From NCBI RefSeq assembly GCF_003473485.1, contig NC_053044.1:53112091-53176090 (forward strand): DNA of 64,000 bases, read 5' to 3'. How positions within the stretch are numbered: position 1 is the first letter of the stretch; every line of letters begins with the position of its first letter. The notes below the pieces were generated by a model that was given only the letters and a program-made list of their open reading frames with translations, did no database searches and was not told where the DNA came from. The DNA comes from Medicago truncatula. Its lineage: Eukaryota > Streptophyta > Magnoliopsida > Fabales > Fabaceae. The position numbers and the translations under genes are program-made. Of this stretch, positions 1 to 11,957 are shown piece after piece.

Positions 1-1300
1 TTTTAATATGGGTCAAAATTGCAACATTTTAAAACTTAGGTGGTGAAAAATGCAGTTTAACCAAAAAATAAAATGATGTTGATATAAGCCGGATCTTTAA
101 AATTAATCTTGACATCTACCATTGAAGAGTCCAAGTTTCTACTTCTCATCCATTGAAGTCTTTACCCATCCGAAGGGGAAAAAAATTGAGATAAGACCTA
201 CTTGTCTAAGTGGATTCCTACTAAACCTGAGGTAATTTCTACTTCTCATACATAACCTTAATCTCTTACTCCTTCCAATCACATATAAGCAAAAAATAAC
301 TTTTTAAGTTTATTGAATGAAAAATGTATATGATCTATAAATGTGATCAGATACAATAATTATTCAATGAACCTAAAAAATTGACTTTTGTTTTATAAAT
401 GTGAACGGAGGGAGTATATTCGTTTGAACATTAACTACTCATAAACTCAATTCATAGTCACAGTAATATAAATCACAACATTTAGGAATTATTATGGCTG
501 AACAAACAACTTAATTTTGATTCTTTTACTTGCATGTGTAAAACCGTCACCGATATTTTTTTATTTGAAAAAAGACCAACAAAAATAATATAGTAAACAC
601 ACACAATAATAACATAAGGATTGTTAGGACCAAAATATTACAAAGATTACAATTACAAAGACAAAACCAAAAGCAGTGTTTTTCCAATTAATTTTTATTT
701 TATTTTATTAATATCTAATATTTTTCAGTATGAGTAATTAATGTCTAATTTATTTTTACATAATTTAGAGCAATATTTTTTTTCGAGAACTTATTTAATT
801 TTTGTTTATGTTTATTATGCACACCTGCCGTCAACATCTTGACAATTATTTTTTTTATTTAAATACTTTTTTCTATATGGCTCAAACATCTTAACAAACT
901 ACACATGCAAATTTTTATTATACCAGACATTTCGTTTTTAATTCTAAGTTTATTGGAAGAACTAATTTGTGATCATTTCTTTATTTTACGACCAAAATCT
1001 ATAAATTCTTGATATGTCCTATGTTATTACATAAGTTTTACTTTTTTTGAAGAAATATGTTATTATTTACATAGAGAGTCAGAATTTGACCATTAACCTT
1101 AAAATTCCGGGAGTTTATAAAACTATCTATGCTACAAAGATGTTCAGACGACATCAACAAAACAATTGAGAATATTATAATTTCTAACTATTTTTTAGAA
1201 TATTCCCTCAATAAAAACTATTTTTTAGAATATAAATAAATACTAACAAAACGGGTCTGAATATACCCGAAAGAGGGCCCATAAGGTGTTGATCCAAACT
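1..1300. other. AT-rich intergenic region
   Basis: I see no coding sequence or RNA gene here. The stretch is AT-rich and holds one Stowaway-like MITE (269-414). Its right end (about 1250-1300) resembles the 5' flank of the other two Agenet/ENT copies, with an 'acgggtctg..ata..cccg..gggcccata' type sequence, so the duplicated promoter region probably begins here. Confidence 0.7.
269..414. mobile_element. Stowaway-like MITE
   Basis: A 146-bp foldback element. It begins CTCCTTCCAATCACATATAAG and ends with an imperfect inverted copy finishing ACGGAGGGAG. It is flanked by TA on both sides (267-268 and 415-416). The CTCCCTCCG-type terminus and TA target duplication are those of Tc1/mariner-derived Stowaway MITEs. 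There is no coding capacity. Confidence 0.8.
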
Positions 1301-1511
1301 TGTACCGCACACCAAGCTATAGAGACAGAGTATCGATTTCCCCTGGAAGCAAGCACATTCTGTTATATCTTCAATCTTTGAATTTAGGTAACCCTAAATC
1401 TTAATTTGCTTTTTGCTTCAATTCTCCTTCATCTGGAAAATACCCTCAGCGAAGCGACTAATCGGAATCGGAAGAGTTCAGGCTCAATCAAACTGGCAAT
1501 CGTCGACAAAG

Positions 1512-2122
1512 GTCAGCAGCATCAATCTTCTTCGAACTTTATATGATTTTAGTTTTTTCAATTCGTGTATTCTCTTTCAGTAATCGTGTTTACTCTTTGA
1601 ATCATTCTATCTGCATTTGTGAATTTTAATTTTGTTATCTCCCTCTCTTCATCATCCGTTAAATTTCGATTCATTTTCATATTCTTAATGTAGCGATTTT
1701 GAATTTCTAATTATCATTGCTGTTGTGCTTGTTATTATAGCATAAGCTTTAATATGATATCTTGATAAACTATGCTTAAGAGTGTAATTGTTTTTGTGTG
1801 TTCTTTTGATCTGTGTTGCCATCGCCATCGTGTTTTTTGCTCTATTGGACCGAATCGAAGACTTGTTCCGTGTCCGATGTGGATACCACACAGACACATG
1901 TGATTACACTCAATTATTTCAGTTTTCTCTAATTTCTATCGGTGTCGGTGTTAGTGTCATGATCAGCGTCTGTTCCTTGTGTTGGTGCTTCATCATACTT
2001 CATAGGTTTTCGTTAATACTCATTTTTTGACAAGATATGATTGTTTTTAATAGCTGACAATGTCATTGAAAGTTTTCTTTTAACTGTTAATAATTGTAAG
2101 TTTTGTGTTTGCCATGTCACAG
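1512..2122 (+). other. 5'-UTR intron of Agenet/ENT copy A
   Basis: The sequence 'gtcgacaaag|gtcagcag' at 1512 is a plausible splice donor and 'gccatgtcacag|gtttgag' ending at 2122 a plausible acceptor, about 27 bases before the ATG at 2150. The same 'gtcgacaaaggtcag' motif recurs upstream of copy B (about 15767) and copy C (about 19049). This supports a shared leader exon and a duplicated 5' region. No transcript evidence is available. Confidence 0.55.
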
Positions 2123-2149
2123 GTTTGAGTTTGAATTGAAGTAGTAACC

Positions 2150-3608
2150 ATGAGATTAGTAAAAGGAAGTAAAGTGGAGATCCTTGTCAATACCCAGGGT
2201 CATGGAGTTGAATGGCATTGTGCCCGTATTATTTCTGGTAATGGGCACTCTTACAACGTTGAATACGACAATCCTAGTGTGACCGCAAAGCCTCTTTCAA
2301 ACAGAGTTCCAAGGAAGTTCATCAGACCATGCCCCCCTGCTATTGAAAATATTGGGAGTTGGGAATGTAATGACACCGTGGAGGTTTGGGATGCTGGCTG
2401 TTGGAAAGAAGCTACTGTATTGACGGACATGACTGAAGAGTTCTACTTGGTAAGGGTGCATGGATCTTGCATGGAGCTGAAGGTCCACAAAATTCTCACG
2501 AGGATATGCCAATCATGGCAAAATGGTCAATGGATCATAAGTCCCAAGGTAATTTTTATTGCTTATAAAAAAAATTATTCCAAAAATTTAATCCAAACTA
2601 GCAGTTTTTTAGTGGTATAATATATCTTATTGTTTTATGCATCAAGTTAGTATCATTGTTACTTGGGAATTGAGATGATTTTTTTTTTTCTACTGTTAAT
2701 TTGAAAATTTTGCCGTGTCTTTTCCTTATTACATTTGCTTGTGTTTGATCCAGGGACCAGCAAAGTCTAGAGTCGTGAAGTTTAGCCAGAATTTGATTCC
2801 AAACAACTATAAGACGATGCCCGAAGTTCAGCAAGCTAAGAATGTTTGTTCACCTGGATTGGATGCTAGCTGTCTACATCTATACTCACCTTCAACATTG
2901 AAAAGTGTGTCCTCTTATGTTGGGGATTATCCTAGAAAGAGGAGCGCAGTTGTGATTATGGGCGAGTCTAAAAGATTCAAAGCAGTGTCCGCTGCTCCAT
3001 TGCTGGAAAAGGTAGATGCTATTGCTTACCCACAGAATACTATGGGTGAAAAATATATGCATTATTCCTTCACTAATGAAACAAGGAAGGAGAAACCTTG
3101 TAATATTAAAACACACTTTCCTGAAACCATTCAAGAACCAGATTTTTCTAGTAATATGAGTTCAGTTGGCAGCTGTAGTGTAATAAGTGGTAGCGCAAAT
3201 GAATTTTTTGGTGATACATTAGCAGGTCCTTGCCAAGATGACGTTTCCCTTCGCAGTGATGCAGAATCTCTAGATGTTAAAGATGTGGGTGGATTTTATG
3301 GTGATATGTTAGCAGGTCCTTGCCGAAGTGACGACGAAGATACCTCTTGCAGCGATGATGCAGAATCTATAGATGCTGAAGATGTGGACGAAGGCTGCAC
3401 CTTTTTTCCAAAACAGGTTGTAGTAGAAAGAATCCATAGGTTAGAATTGATTGCATATCACCGTACCTTAGGCGCAATGTATGCTTCTGGTCCTTTAAGT
3501 TGGGAAAAAGAAGAATTATTGACTAATCTTCGTATTTCACTAAATATCTCAAATGATGAACATTTGATGGGGATAAAGAACTTAGTTTCATCTAGTCACA
3601 ATTTTTAA
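2150..3608 (+). CDS. Agenet (Tudor-like) and ENT domain protein, copy A
   Basis: Two coding exons, 2150-2548 and 2754-3608, joined in frame to encode 417 aa. The acceptor is 'gtttgatccag|GGACC'. Exon 1 (133 aa) carries tandem Agenet/Tudor-like segments: an N-terminal 'VKGSKVEILV' strand, then 'NDTVEVWDAGCWKEATVL'. Agenet modules are Royal-family folds that bind modified histone tails or other ligands. The middle (about residues 150-320) is low-complexity and acidic, with two 'LAGPC' repeats (DTLAGPC.., DMLAGPC..). The C-terminal 75 residues match the ENT (EMSY N-terminal) domain, with 'RIHRLELIAYHRTLGAMYASGPLSWEKEELLTNLR' features read as helix-forming segments. The likely role is a nuclear, chromatin- or RNA-associated plant Tudor-like protein; the substrate is unknown. 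It is the only copy of the three here with both domains. Confidence 0.85.
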
Positions 3609-6000
3609 ATGTTTACTTGGGGGAAATTTCTATACAATTTTTCATTTTTGCTAACCCATGTACATCATTATTAGGTTCTGAACAAGACAACATTTTTCTG
3701 ATCCATCATCTTCTCCTATTCATTCTGTTCTAGAAATTATGACACCACACTCAATATGTACATATCAATTATCAAGCTACAACACTTTTATCTTATATAT
3801 CCTTTTCTGGATCTTATTTGTTGTCTTTTTTTTTTACAATATTATAAGTTGTGAGCTTCCATACCTTAAAGTGCTATGAGAAATTCATCTGATTGTTTAT
3901 TCAGTTGTTTTCTGATACTATGTATATCATTTAATTGCCAAACAATGATGAACACCTTCATGTATTATGGTTATTACAGTACAACTCAATCTAAAATATT
4001 GTTTAATATCATTTCAACGAATTTTATTTGTTGTCTATTTTGTAGTATGGAATTTTTCCACGATTTGATTATTGATTTTTATTGATGAATCAAAAATCAT
4101 TTTCAGGGCCAGTGTCGGAGGCTTGCATGCCTTGCTTCCAATGGCTAAATTGATGCTAGGTTTGCCTTGTTTTCTCTCTGCAAAATAATTGGTGACATTT
4201 ACCAATAATAATCTCAGAGATAAGAAAATTCTGATATCTTATGCTTGTTTATGTGCTTTCCAAATATATTGGATATCTCAGGTGTGCTTAGAGTTCACAC
4301 TTGCCATGTCATGTGCCAGAACATGAACTTGCTCAAAAGCTGCAGGCACAACCCTTGTATGGATGATCTTCTGAAGCATTATTCGGAAAATGGTAGTCTA
4401 TTTTATTTATGTATTTATTTACTTGCATGCCTTGCGTGGACTGTCTGCATGAGACTTGAATACTCTATCCCCATAGTTGAAAAGCAAGTTATGCCAGAGT
4501 GTTGCAAGGTGTTAATACTAGGGTAGTTAATTGTGTTGCTATTTCTGGACACATGGTCTCCCTATTATTCGGCGGAGCCTTGTCCTTGGTACAATATGTA
4601 CTCTACTTACCCCCACTTTGCCTTTGTTCTCCACGATCCGCAAAGATTCTCAAGGTTTTATGGTCGTTTTTGTTGTGCCCTCCACTCTTCTTTTGGGTTT
4701 GTTCCGAGCACCTTCAACCCCCACCGACTTTCCTTTGGTATTCAATGTCACACATTCACAGTGTGCCATTATATCTTGATTTAAATACTCATTGCCGTTA
4801 TTGTGTGTGTATTTTCTTCTTCTTCATGAAAAACACTTTGAACATGAATTGACTGCTTTGAGATAGATAGAACATAGTTTTAATATTGATCTCGTCCAGG
4901 ATAGATTCGTTTTATTGATTTAGTATCTAATAGATTTTGTTGTTTATAGGGTGTTAGAGTTTATGGGTACATCTACTGATTTCGAATGAATTGGGCTGAT
5001 ACATTTTGCTAATCTTGCAACTTACCATAACAGATACATGCTTTTTAACTGTCAATTTTTTTTTTTGTAATGCTAACATATAGCCTTGATATTGATGTAC
5101 AACCTCATATTGGCAATTCGAAAGCTTAATTAGCTATGCATTTTTTCAAAAGATATTATGAAGTTCATTTTGGCCATTCTGGATGTTGACTATGTTTCTG
5201 ATTATTCTACTGTGATCATCGATGAGATAATCAAGTTTTGACTCTTGTATCAAAATGCTCGTGGAAAGAAATTATTTGTTAAGATGATACCAACAAATAA
5301 GTATGATGCATATTGATTTCCCCCCACTGTGTATATATGTAAAGCACTTACTCTGATTACTGCGGAGCTAATCAAGCTTTGACTTCGTTATCGGAAGGCA
5401 TGCGCAAACAAAGTATTTCAGAAGGTGATTTTTTTTTTTTTTTTTTTATAGAATTTCAGAAGTTGATTTGAACAACCAACTTTATGTACATGTTGCAGTT
5501 CAATAACTCTTCCGTTACCTTTTATTTTGTTCGTTTCAAGTTTCCTTTACAGCTAATGTTGTCTATTCAAGTTCATTGTCATCTTAGTTGAATACGAGTT
5601 TCTTTGTAGTTGTTTTTAATCGTTTTAAGGTGTAGCTGTTATAGCACAACCAACAATGTATGTGTTTGTCTAAGTTGCTACTTGGAGGGTTTGCCAATCA
5701 ACTCACATGTCTAAGCTCCAAACTGTATGTTACCAATTTGATGCAGATTTACAGGGAGTTTGTTCATGCTTGGTTGGCTTGTCAAGTGTCGCCAGTCACG
5801 GTTCGCTGTCGAAGTGTTCGTTATTGGTTGTTTTATCTTTCTAATATTTTGTAATTTAGAATTATTTTCTGTTTTTTGATATAATTTGCAACTATGTTTA
5901 GGTTAGGTGTGTTTCATATTTTTCTTTAACTAGCTAAGAAGTTGCATGTGCACATATGTATCTATTATTAAAAAAATACAATTTTTTTATATGCAATATA
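3609..6000 (+). other. Downstream region of copy A, repeated behind copy C
   Basis: I see no convincing coding sequence. Blocks here recur in the same order after copy C. Examples are the 'gggccagtgt.ggaggcttgcatgcc' block (4107 and 20461), the 'ggatatctcaggtgtgcttagag' block (about 4270 and 20633), and 'accaacaaataa.tatgatgcatat' (about 5289 and 21925). The blocks preceded by pyrimidine-rich 'cag' could be 3'-UTR or noncoding exons. The region shows that the duplicated unit was several kilobases long and extended well past the stop codon. Confidence 0.6.
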
Positions 6001-7001
6001 AAATACATTGTTGTTTCAAACAATTAATCAGTTGACATTAGGTAATTAACCGACTATTTTGACAAATAAAGGAATTAATTGATTTATTTATGCAAGCAAA
6101 ACATATAGCTGAAGATCTTGGTTTTGGCCATTTAATTATGGAGAGAAAAAAACCAAGATTGTGGGATGCATGCAACACCAAATGCTTCGTTTTACCACTT
6201 TTATCATATGCTTCACTTATTACGTCAAATAGTGAACAAGTCATATGGCGTGCAAAGTATTCCAGAGTCTTGGTGTGCTTCACTTATGTCACCAGACAAT
6301 GTCGTATAAGGTATTTGACATGTTCACGCTCCACTGACAATAAGTACTACATAACCGTTGCTTTGTTGTAGATAGAGACACCAGATGATCTTTGTGTAGA
6401 ATCCCTAGAACTGCTTTATTGAATTGTTGAAGTAAGATAAGTTTCATAACTGTATAGGCTAGAATGAGTACATTAAGGAAACAGAGAATTAAAGAGAATC
6501 TAGAGATGAGAATACGGAGAAGAATATGACATCGTGCTTTTCACGCCTTTCCCTCTCTTTTTATACACCATTTTTACACGTGCTTTTTTTTTTTTCTTCC
6601 ATTCTGTTAAAACCAATTGTGACTTGACTTTTTTTATTGAAACCACTACATTACCACTCCAAGTGGCATTCAAGACAGATCTTTCCAATGGACAACATAA
6701 CATCCCCTAGCTTTGGGTTGCAACACATCGTTACAGTGAGTGATGACGAAGAAATTAGTAGTAAAAGTACTAGTGACAGATTGATAATTCTTGGGAGGAT
6801 TCAACTATACTTATGGCAAAGATTCAATCATGGGAGAGATCAATAATGTTGTGCCTTTCCGATTTTGAATTATTCAAAAGGAAAATGCACACGTGCACGA
6901 AACATGAAATCGTGCAAATCCAACGAAAGTTGCTATCCTCACATATTTGATTTTGAAAGACTTTTGACCAATTTGATTAAGTTGTGTCTTTTTAGCCAAG
7001 A
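6001..7001. other. Unassigned noncoding stretch
   Basis: No protein or RNA gene is recognised. Short open frames here have no family features. The sequence around 6370-6720 ('gaatccctagaactgctttattg', 'aacatcccctagctttgggttgc') looks like old transposon DNA, but I cannot assign a family. Confidence 0.5.
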
Positions 7002-7194
7002 ACCGTTTACAATAAAACCACGGTTATTGTTTATGCCACGTCTTCTTTCTTCTTTAATTTTGTCGGTCCAGCCTTTAATTTTGTCATATTTGATGAAATT
7101 TTAATAACTAAACTCTTTCATTCCATCGTAATAAACCATCCCCAAGGGCGCATCTTTTTATGAAAAATCACATCGTCACAATCAACAATTGCTT
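7002..7194 (+). repeat. About 190-bp direct repeat, left copy
   Basis: Begins 'accgtttacaataaaaccacgg' and ends 'acaatcaacaattgctt'. A near-identical copy lies at 11429-11618, with a handful of substitutions and one missing base. The pair flanks the truncated Copia/solo-LTR block. It is far longer than the 5-bp duplication that LTR integration makes, so a separate duplication or repair event is needed. Confidence 0.9.
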
Positions 7195-7307
7195 CTGAAG
7201 TAATTTATTCACTCTGATATTTATTCACTGTGAACTTCTTAATATAGTTAATTACAGAATTTCTCACTATTTTCTCATCTCTTTCTTTTTGTCTTTATTT
7301 TATACTT

Positions 7308-7696
7308 TTTGGGTTTAAATGTATCATTGGTCCCTGCACTTTTATCATTTTTTGGCATTGGTCCATGCACTTTTTTTTGTTTGGCATTGGTCCCTGCACT
7401 TTGTAAAAATATTGGTATTGGTCCATCTGTTAACTTTATGTTAAAAAAAACACAACCAACGGAGTGCCACGTGGCCCAATCATTTCACGCCACGTGGCAC
7501 CAATATCAATATTTTTACAAAGTGCAGGGACCAATACCAATAGTTTTGTGTTTTTTTTTTAACAGAAAGTTAATAGAGGGACCAATACCAATATTTTTAC
7601 AAAGTGCAGGGACCAATTCCAAACAAAAAAAAAGTGTAGGGGCCAATGCCAAAATCTGATGAAAGTGCAAGGACTAAAGACATATTTAAACCTACT
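7308..7696. mobile_element. Foldback element (MITE) with 'ggtccctgcac' ends
   Basis: The left arm 'gggtttaaatgtatcattggtccctgcactttt' is the inverted counterpart of the right arm ending 'aaagtgcaaggactaaagacatatttaaacc'. The inner parts (ggcattggtcc / ggaccaataccaatattttt) are also palindromic. The whole is an imperfect hairpin of about 390 bp without coding capacity. Elements with this kind of end are very common in legume genomes. Confidence 0.8.
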
Positions 7697-7699
7697 TTT

Positions 7700-8032
7700 T
7701 GTTGATGACAAAAGGGGAGTAGATGTATAGTATTTATAGGCTCTGAGCCCCATTAATTTAATTTAATTCTAATCAAGTTAAATTGATAGGACCTTCTTCT
7801 AAACTCTTAGTCTTTGAATGTGAGATCATTCTGAGTGTTATTTCGTTCTTAATGATGAATTTAATTAACATGGATAGAACTCAGGGGGAGCTTACAAACC
7901 TCACCTTAAAAGTACTATTGGACTCAGGGGGAGCTTACAAACCTCATACCCTAATAATCAACGTGTTAATTAGATTAACAACAATTGAACATTTTAAATA
8001 CTATTGTTTGTCATCATCAAAAAGGGGGAGAT
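7700..8032 (+). mobile_element. 3' internal end of a SIRE-type Copia retrotransposon
   Basis: This segment ends in the polypurine tract 'aaaaagggggag' directly before the LTR at 8033. It contains a duplicated 'actcagggggagcttacaaacctca' (about 7878 and 7922), as seen after the RNase H region of SIRE/Maximus-lineage Ty1-copia elements. No gag or pol remains, so the element is 5'-truncated. Confidence 0.7.
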
Positions 8033-9543
8033 TGTTGGAACAAAATGTGTTTAGCAAAAATAATCCTTAAGAGTTTTGATGATAACAAAGTATTAAAAAT
8101 TGTCAATTGGATATTCTAATATTTTTTCAAGTGTACATGACTATAGACAAAAATTTGACATCTTAAAATGGTCTTGGAAGAACAAATAAAGAGCAATTAC
8201 ATCAACAAAAAGGGAAGCTTAAAGCGTCTGAAGAAAACTGCTCTTGAAATTTGAAGTGCTCCTGAAGACAAAGTGCTCCTGAAGTGATGACGTCATCAGA
8301 AGCAAGTTCATCAGAAGCAATTTCATCATAAGTTGTGAATCACCAGAAGCTGCAGTTCATCAGGAGATGCAACTTAAAGCTTCAAAAGTTGTTTCAAGGA
8401 TTCAAACTCGTCTAAGATTGCAGAAGACTGGAAAAGTATAACAACGACTATTTTGAAAGGATTGAAAGACATATTCTTCAAAGAGCATTGACATATTACG
8501 TTTGTACGAAGTGTACAACCACTATCTCCACTACTCTGATTCTGTCTCTGCTACAAGACAAGAAAAACAGCTCTGCCTGCAACAATGTTCCTTCACATTG
8601 GGAACGCATTTGAAATTGATCCTTCATAAGACAATAATCATATCAGGCAAAGGATCATTGGTGATTTATCAAAAGCTTCAAACGACTCTATTTTGAATGT
8701 GCTGGAAATTCAACGTCTCTTTCACACCTCTATATAAAGGAGTGAAGACTCAGAGTTTCATAAGAACAATACCAAGCATTAGCTAAGCCAAAACTCTGTT
8801 GAAATTGTTCTCCACTTCAAAGTTCACTTAGAATTTCTTATCAAAGCTCATATCTTAGAAATTCTAGAGTCTTTAGAGTCTGTATCTGATTTGTATTGTG
8901 AACACCACTTGTAACACCCTCTTTGAATTATTTAATTATTTAATTGAGTCTAGAAGTTATTAAGACGAGTTTATATTATATTTATATGATATATGTGTGA
9001 TTTAAGAAGTTTATATGATTGAGGTGATTTTATGTGATTTATGAGGAGTTGTGACTTATTTTATTATTTAATAAAATAAGATTTGAAAATAAAATAAATA
9101 TTGAGTTTAGGGGTTGTTTTGAGATTTTAGAGAGTTTTGGGGGAGAAAGAGAAATAAGATAAGATAGATGAGATATAAATAGGAAAGACCTAATTAGAAA
9201 AATAAAACGTACGTACGATCAGTTTTTGGAAAAAGGGAGAAAAAGCCAGGAGAGGAGCAAGAAGACCTAGTGGCTGCGATTTTGAGTTATAAGGTAAGGG
9301 TGAGACTAACTTTGCAATTCTATTAAGTCTGTGATTCAATGGTTAGGTTTAACATGATGTAGGATGAGTTTTAGAGGTTTTGAAAACTAGGTCAAAATTG
9401 TAGAATTAATGATTAAACGGTGGAAACTTGTTCGATTGATGTAGAAACTGTTCCTAGACCTTAGATAATGTGTAAGATGAATTATGGAATCAATGTTAGG
9501 CTTAAAACCATGAGAAAATATGAATTTTCGTGAAAACTGCACT

Positions 9544-9886
9544 TCTGCCCGAGCCAACATTCTTCGCTCGCCCTCGCGAACGATGATCCTCGCCTCGCGA
9601 GTGATGAAGTTCATCGCTCGCCTTGCGAGTTGCACGACGCAACTCGCCATAGCGAACAGATGAACTCGCCATAGCGAGCATGACCAGAGAGCTATCCAGA
9701 TTTCGTACTTTTGACTTTTGAGTTGATCCTTAGATGTTTTGAGCGCCTGAACATGTCTAATAATGATTAGGAAAGATTAGAGAATGAGATTGAACCTGGA
9801 AAGATTTTAGAATGAAATATTGTGAACTGAACCTGAACTCGCCATGGCGAGCAGAGGCTCTCGCCTCGCGAGTACTTGTGTTACAG
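9544..9886. repeat. GC-rich palindromic 'CTCGC..GCGAG' clusters in the solo LTR
   Basis: Within an otherwise AT-rich LTR there are repeated short palindromic motifs: 'ctcgccctcgcgaa', 'cgcctcgcgagtg', 'ctcgccttgcgag', 'ctcgccatagcgaac', 'ctcgccatagcgagc', 'ctcgccatggcgagc' and 'ctcgcctcgcgag'. The spacing is irregular. Their function is unknown; they could be regulatory or recombination-related. Confidence 0.8.
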
Positions 9887-10252
9887 ACTGCCTTGTTTAG
9901 GTTAAATACGATCTTTGTCGCACGAGTTGATGTGAGTTGATCTTAGAGGTTAGAAACTAAGTTGTTTATCTTGCTGTCATTGTTCCAGTAAGACTGATGC
10001 ATATGAGTTGATGTTGTATATAATGCTGTATATACTTTAAATGGATTATGTTGATAAATGAGATGTTTGTTGATTGCATTCGATATTGTTATATCATGAT
10101 GATTTGCATACTGCCTATGTTGCTGTTTGTTATTTAACTAAGCTGCATGAGTCGGTCTAAGATGATGATGATGATGTTCCAAATTATTGGACTTATAAGA
10201 TGATGTTGTTCTAAGTTGTTAAGATGTTGTGTCCATGCATTAGCATTCATTG

Positions 10253-10350
10253 TTGGGGGCTTGATGCCCTGGAGCCTTTGCTCACCACGTTGGGGGCTTG
10301 ATGCCCTGGAGCTTTAACTCAATTATGTTGGGGGCTTGATGCCCTGAAAG
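10253..10350 (+). repeat. Three-copy 37-38 bp tandem repeat in the solo LTR
   Basis: The core 'ttgggggcttgatgccctg' begins at 10253, 10290 and 10328, followed by diverged spacers. It lies inside the Gypsy-type solo LTR and is probably a feature of the retroelement family rather than of this locus. Confidence 0.9.
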
Positions 10351-11428
10351 TATATTAATACTTATTACGTTGATTGGTACCACATGCATATAAGAGGTTT
10401 AAGTTGCATAGTCGCATTTGTCGAGTCAAAGATGTTAAGTTGTGAAGTTGTGATTGTTTATATAACTATGAATGAAATGATAAATGATACATTATTATCT
10501 ATGATGAATATTATGATGATTTCTTGTTGTTAAATATAATTGTTGAATTATATGCTTAATATTATTGTTTTGTGAAATCTCACCTCTTCTGCTTGGAAAT
10601 GTTGCTCTTCGTATGAGTAACTTGCAGGTGATCAAATTTAAGTAGCTGGAGTTGCTGTCGTGAGTGGTTATCCCTCACTGTGTCCTTTTAGGTGCTCTGA
10701 TACGTAACGGGATGAGATCTTTTGTGGCTATTTCTTGTTTCTTTACGTATTTGATTTATGAATAAGTTGTTTAACTGAATTTATGAGATATTTTGATGAG
10801 GCTTGCGTGCCAAGACTTTATTTATGATGATGAATTTATCCGCTGCAATGTTTTGGAATTTGAATTACGTTGAAGGATAATTAGTTAATTATCTTGTTTA
10901 CGATTTTTGAAGTGTAGCATTCCGTTTATGTGATGATTACTCTTATTATATGTTTGAAATTTTTAAGTTGGAAAAACGGGGTGTTACACCACTGATTGTA
11001 TATCAAGTGTTCAACTTCAAACAATTTTCTTTGTAATTCTGTTTGAATTCAGAAGTCTCTTGCAGTTGTGCTTGAGCAATAAAAGTCTCTTGATTGTGTT
11101 CAGGAGCATAGGAAGTCTCTTGCAGTTGTGCTTTAACATTTGAAGTCTCTTACTAAGTTTAGTAGTTAGCATTTGTAATGAGATATTACATAGTGAACTC
11201 TCCTTGGAAGTGCAAGGGGGACAGGACTGACTTCCGGTTTGTGGAAGGAATCTGTATAAATTGTTTGTGTCTTTCTTCTCTCTCTCTCTGTTTTATCCAC
11301 TGCAATTAGTCTGAATATCTCTTCAGAAGTAGAACTCTATCTGCTTCTGATCTGTACTTTCAATTAGGAGAAAAAGAAGAAAAAACGAACACAATTCAAC
11401 CTCCCTTCTTGTGTTTTTTCTCACCTTC

Positions 11429-11618
11429 ACCGTTTACATAAAACCACGGTTATTGTTTATGCCATGTCTTCTTTCTTCTTTAATTTTGTCGGTCCAACCT
11501 TTAATTTTGTCATGTTTGATGAAATTTTAATAACTAAACTCTTTCATTCCATCGTAATAAACCATCCCCAAGGGCGCATCTTTTTATGAGAAATCACATC
11601 GTCACAATCAACAATTGC
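11429..11618 (+). repeat. About 190-bp direct repeat, right copy
   Basis: Near-identical to 7002-7194, from 'accgtttacataaaaccacgg' to 'acaatcaacaattgctt'. It abuts the right end of the Copia LTR exactly, so the first bases of this repeat are the LTR's 3' flank. Confidence 0.9.
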
Positions 11619-11957
11619 TTGAAGGACATAAGAGTCATGTTTAAATTTGAGGATTTTTTTTCCTTCTAATTATATTTTATTCAACCTAGTTAACTAATAG
11701 TATCATCATCTTTCTACAGTTTTCTAAAAATTACAGCAAGTTAAATATTAAGAAGACTAGTAAGGATGAAATAGCATGTTACAAAGGTTAGGATGATATC
11801 AAATAGGTTTCATCACCTTAAATTAATTAGAGCATTACTTTTCCCACCTTATGTCTTTTTTCGCGTGTCTTATTTTTTTTTCTTTCAAATTTACCTTCGG
11901 AGCATTCCGGATTATATAATCTGAAATGATGTTTTTCCATAATTTTTTTATTTTAAG

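Larger units (their letters stand above)
8910..10988. mobile_element. Ty3/Gypsy-type solo LTR with 5-bp TSD
   Basis: Begins TGTAACACCC and ends GGGTGTTACA, a perfect 10-bp terminal inverted pair. It is flanked by the direct repeat CCACT at 8905-8909 and 10989-10993. The 2079-bp element interrupts the Copia LTR, so it is younger. No internal region, primer-binding site or second LTR is present, as expected after LTR-LTR recombination. TGTAACACCC-type ends are common in plant Gypsy (chromovirus) LTRs; the lineage is inferred. Confidence 0.92.
8033..11429 (+). mobile_element. Copia (SIRE-like) 3' LTR, split by a nested solo LTR
   Basis: Starts TGTTGGAACAAAATGTG immediately after the polypurine tract and ends near 'ttgtgttttttctcaccttca'. 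The LTR body resumes after 10993 with repeated 'aagtctcttgcagttgtgctt' motifs. Subtracting the nested insertion and its duplicated target leaves about 1.3 kb of LTR, a fitting length for this lineage. 'ctatataaaggag' near 8731 is a likely LTR TATA box. No matching 5' LTR lies in the window. The exact right boundary is uncertain by a few bases. Confidence 0.75.

Noticed and set aside
2297-2512. Antisense open frame over exon 1 of copy A, and many similar short frames elsewhere
   Set aside because: These are shadows of real exons or chance frames in AT-rich DNA, without family motifs or splice context.
4499-4852. Overlapping open frames around 4.5-4.85 kb
   Set aside because: Three overlapping frames without family features. 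The collinear region behind copy C does not keep them open.
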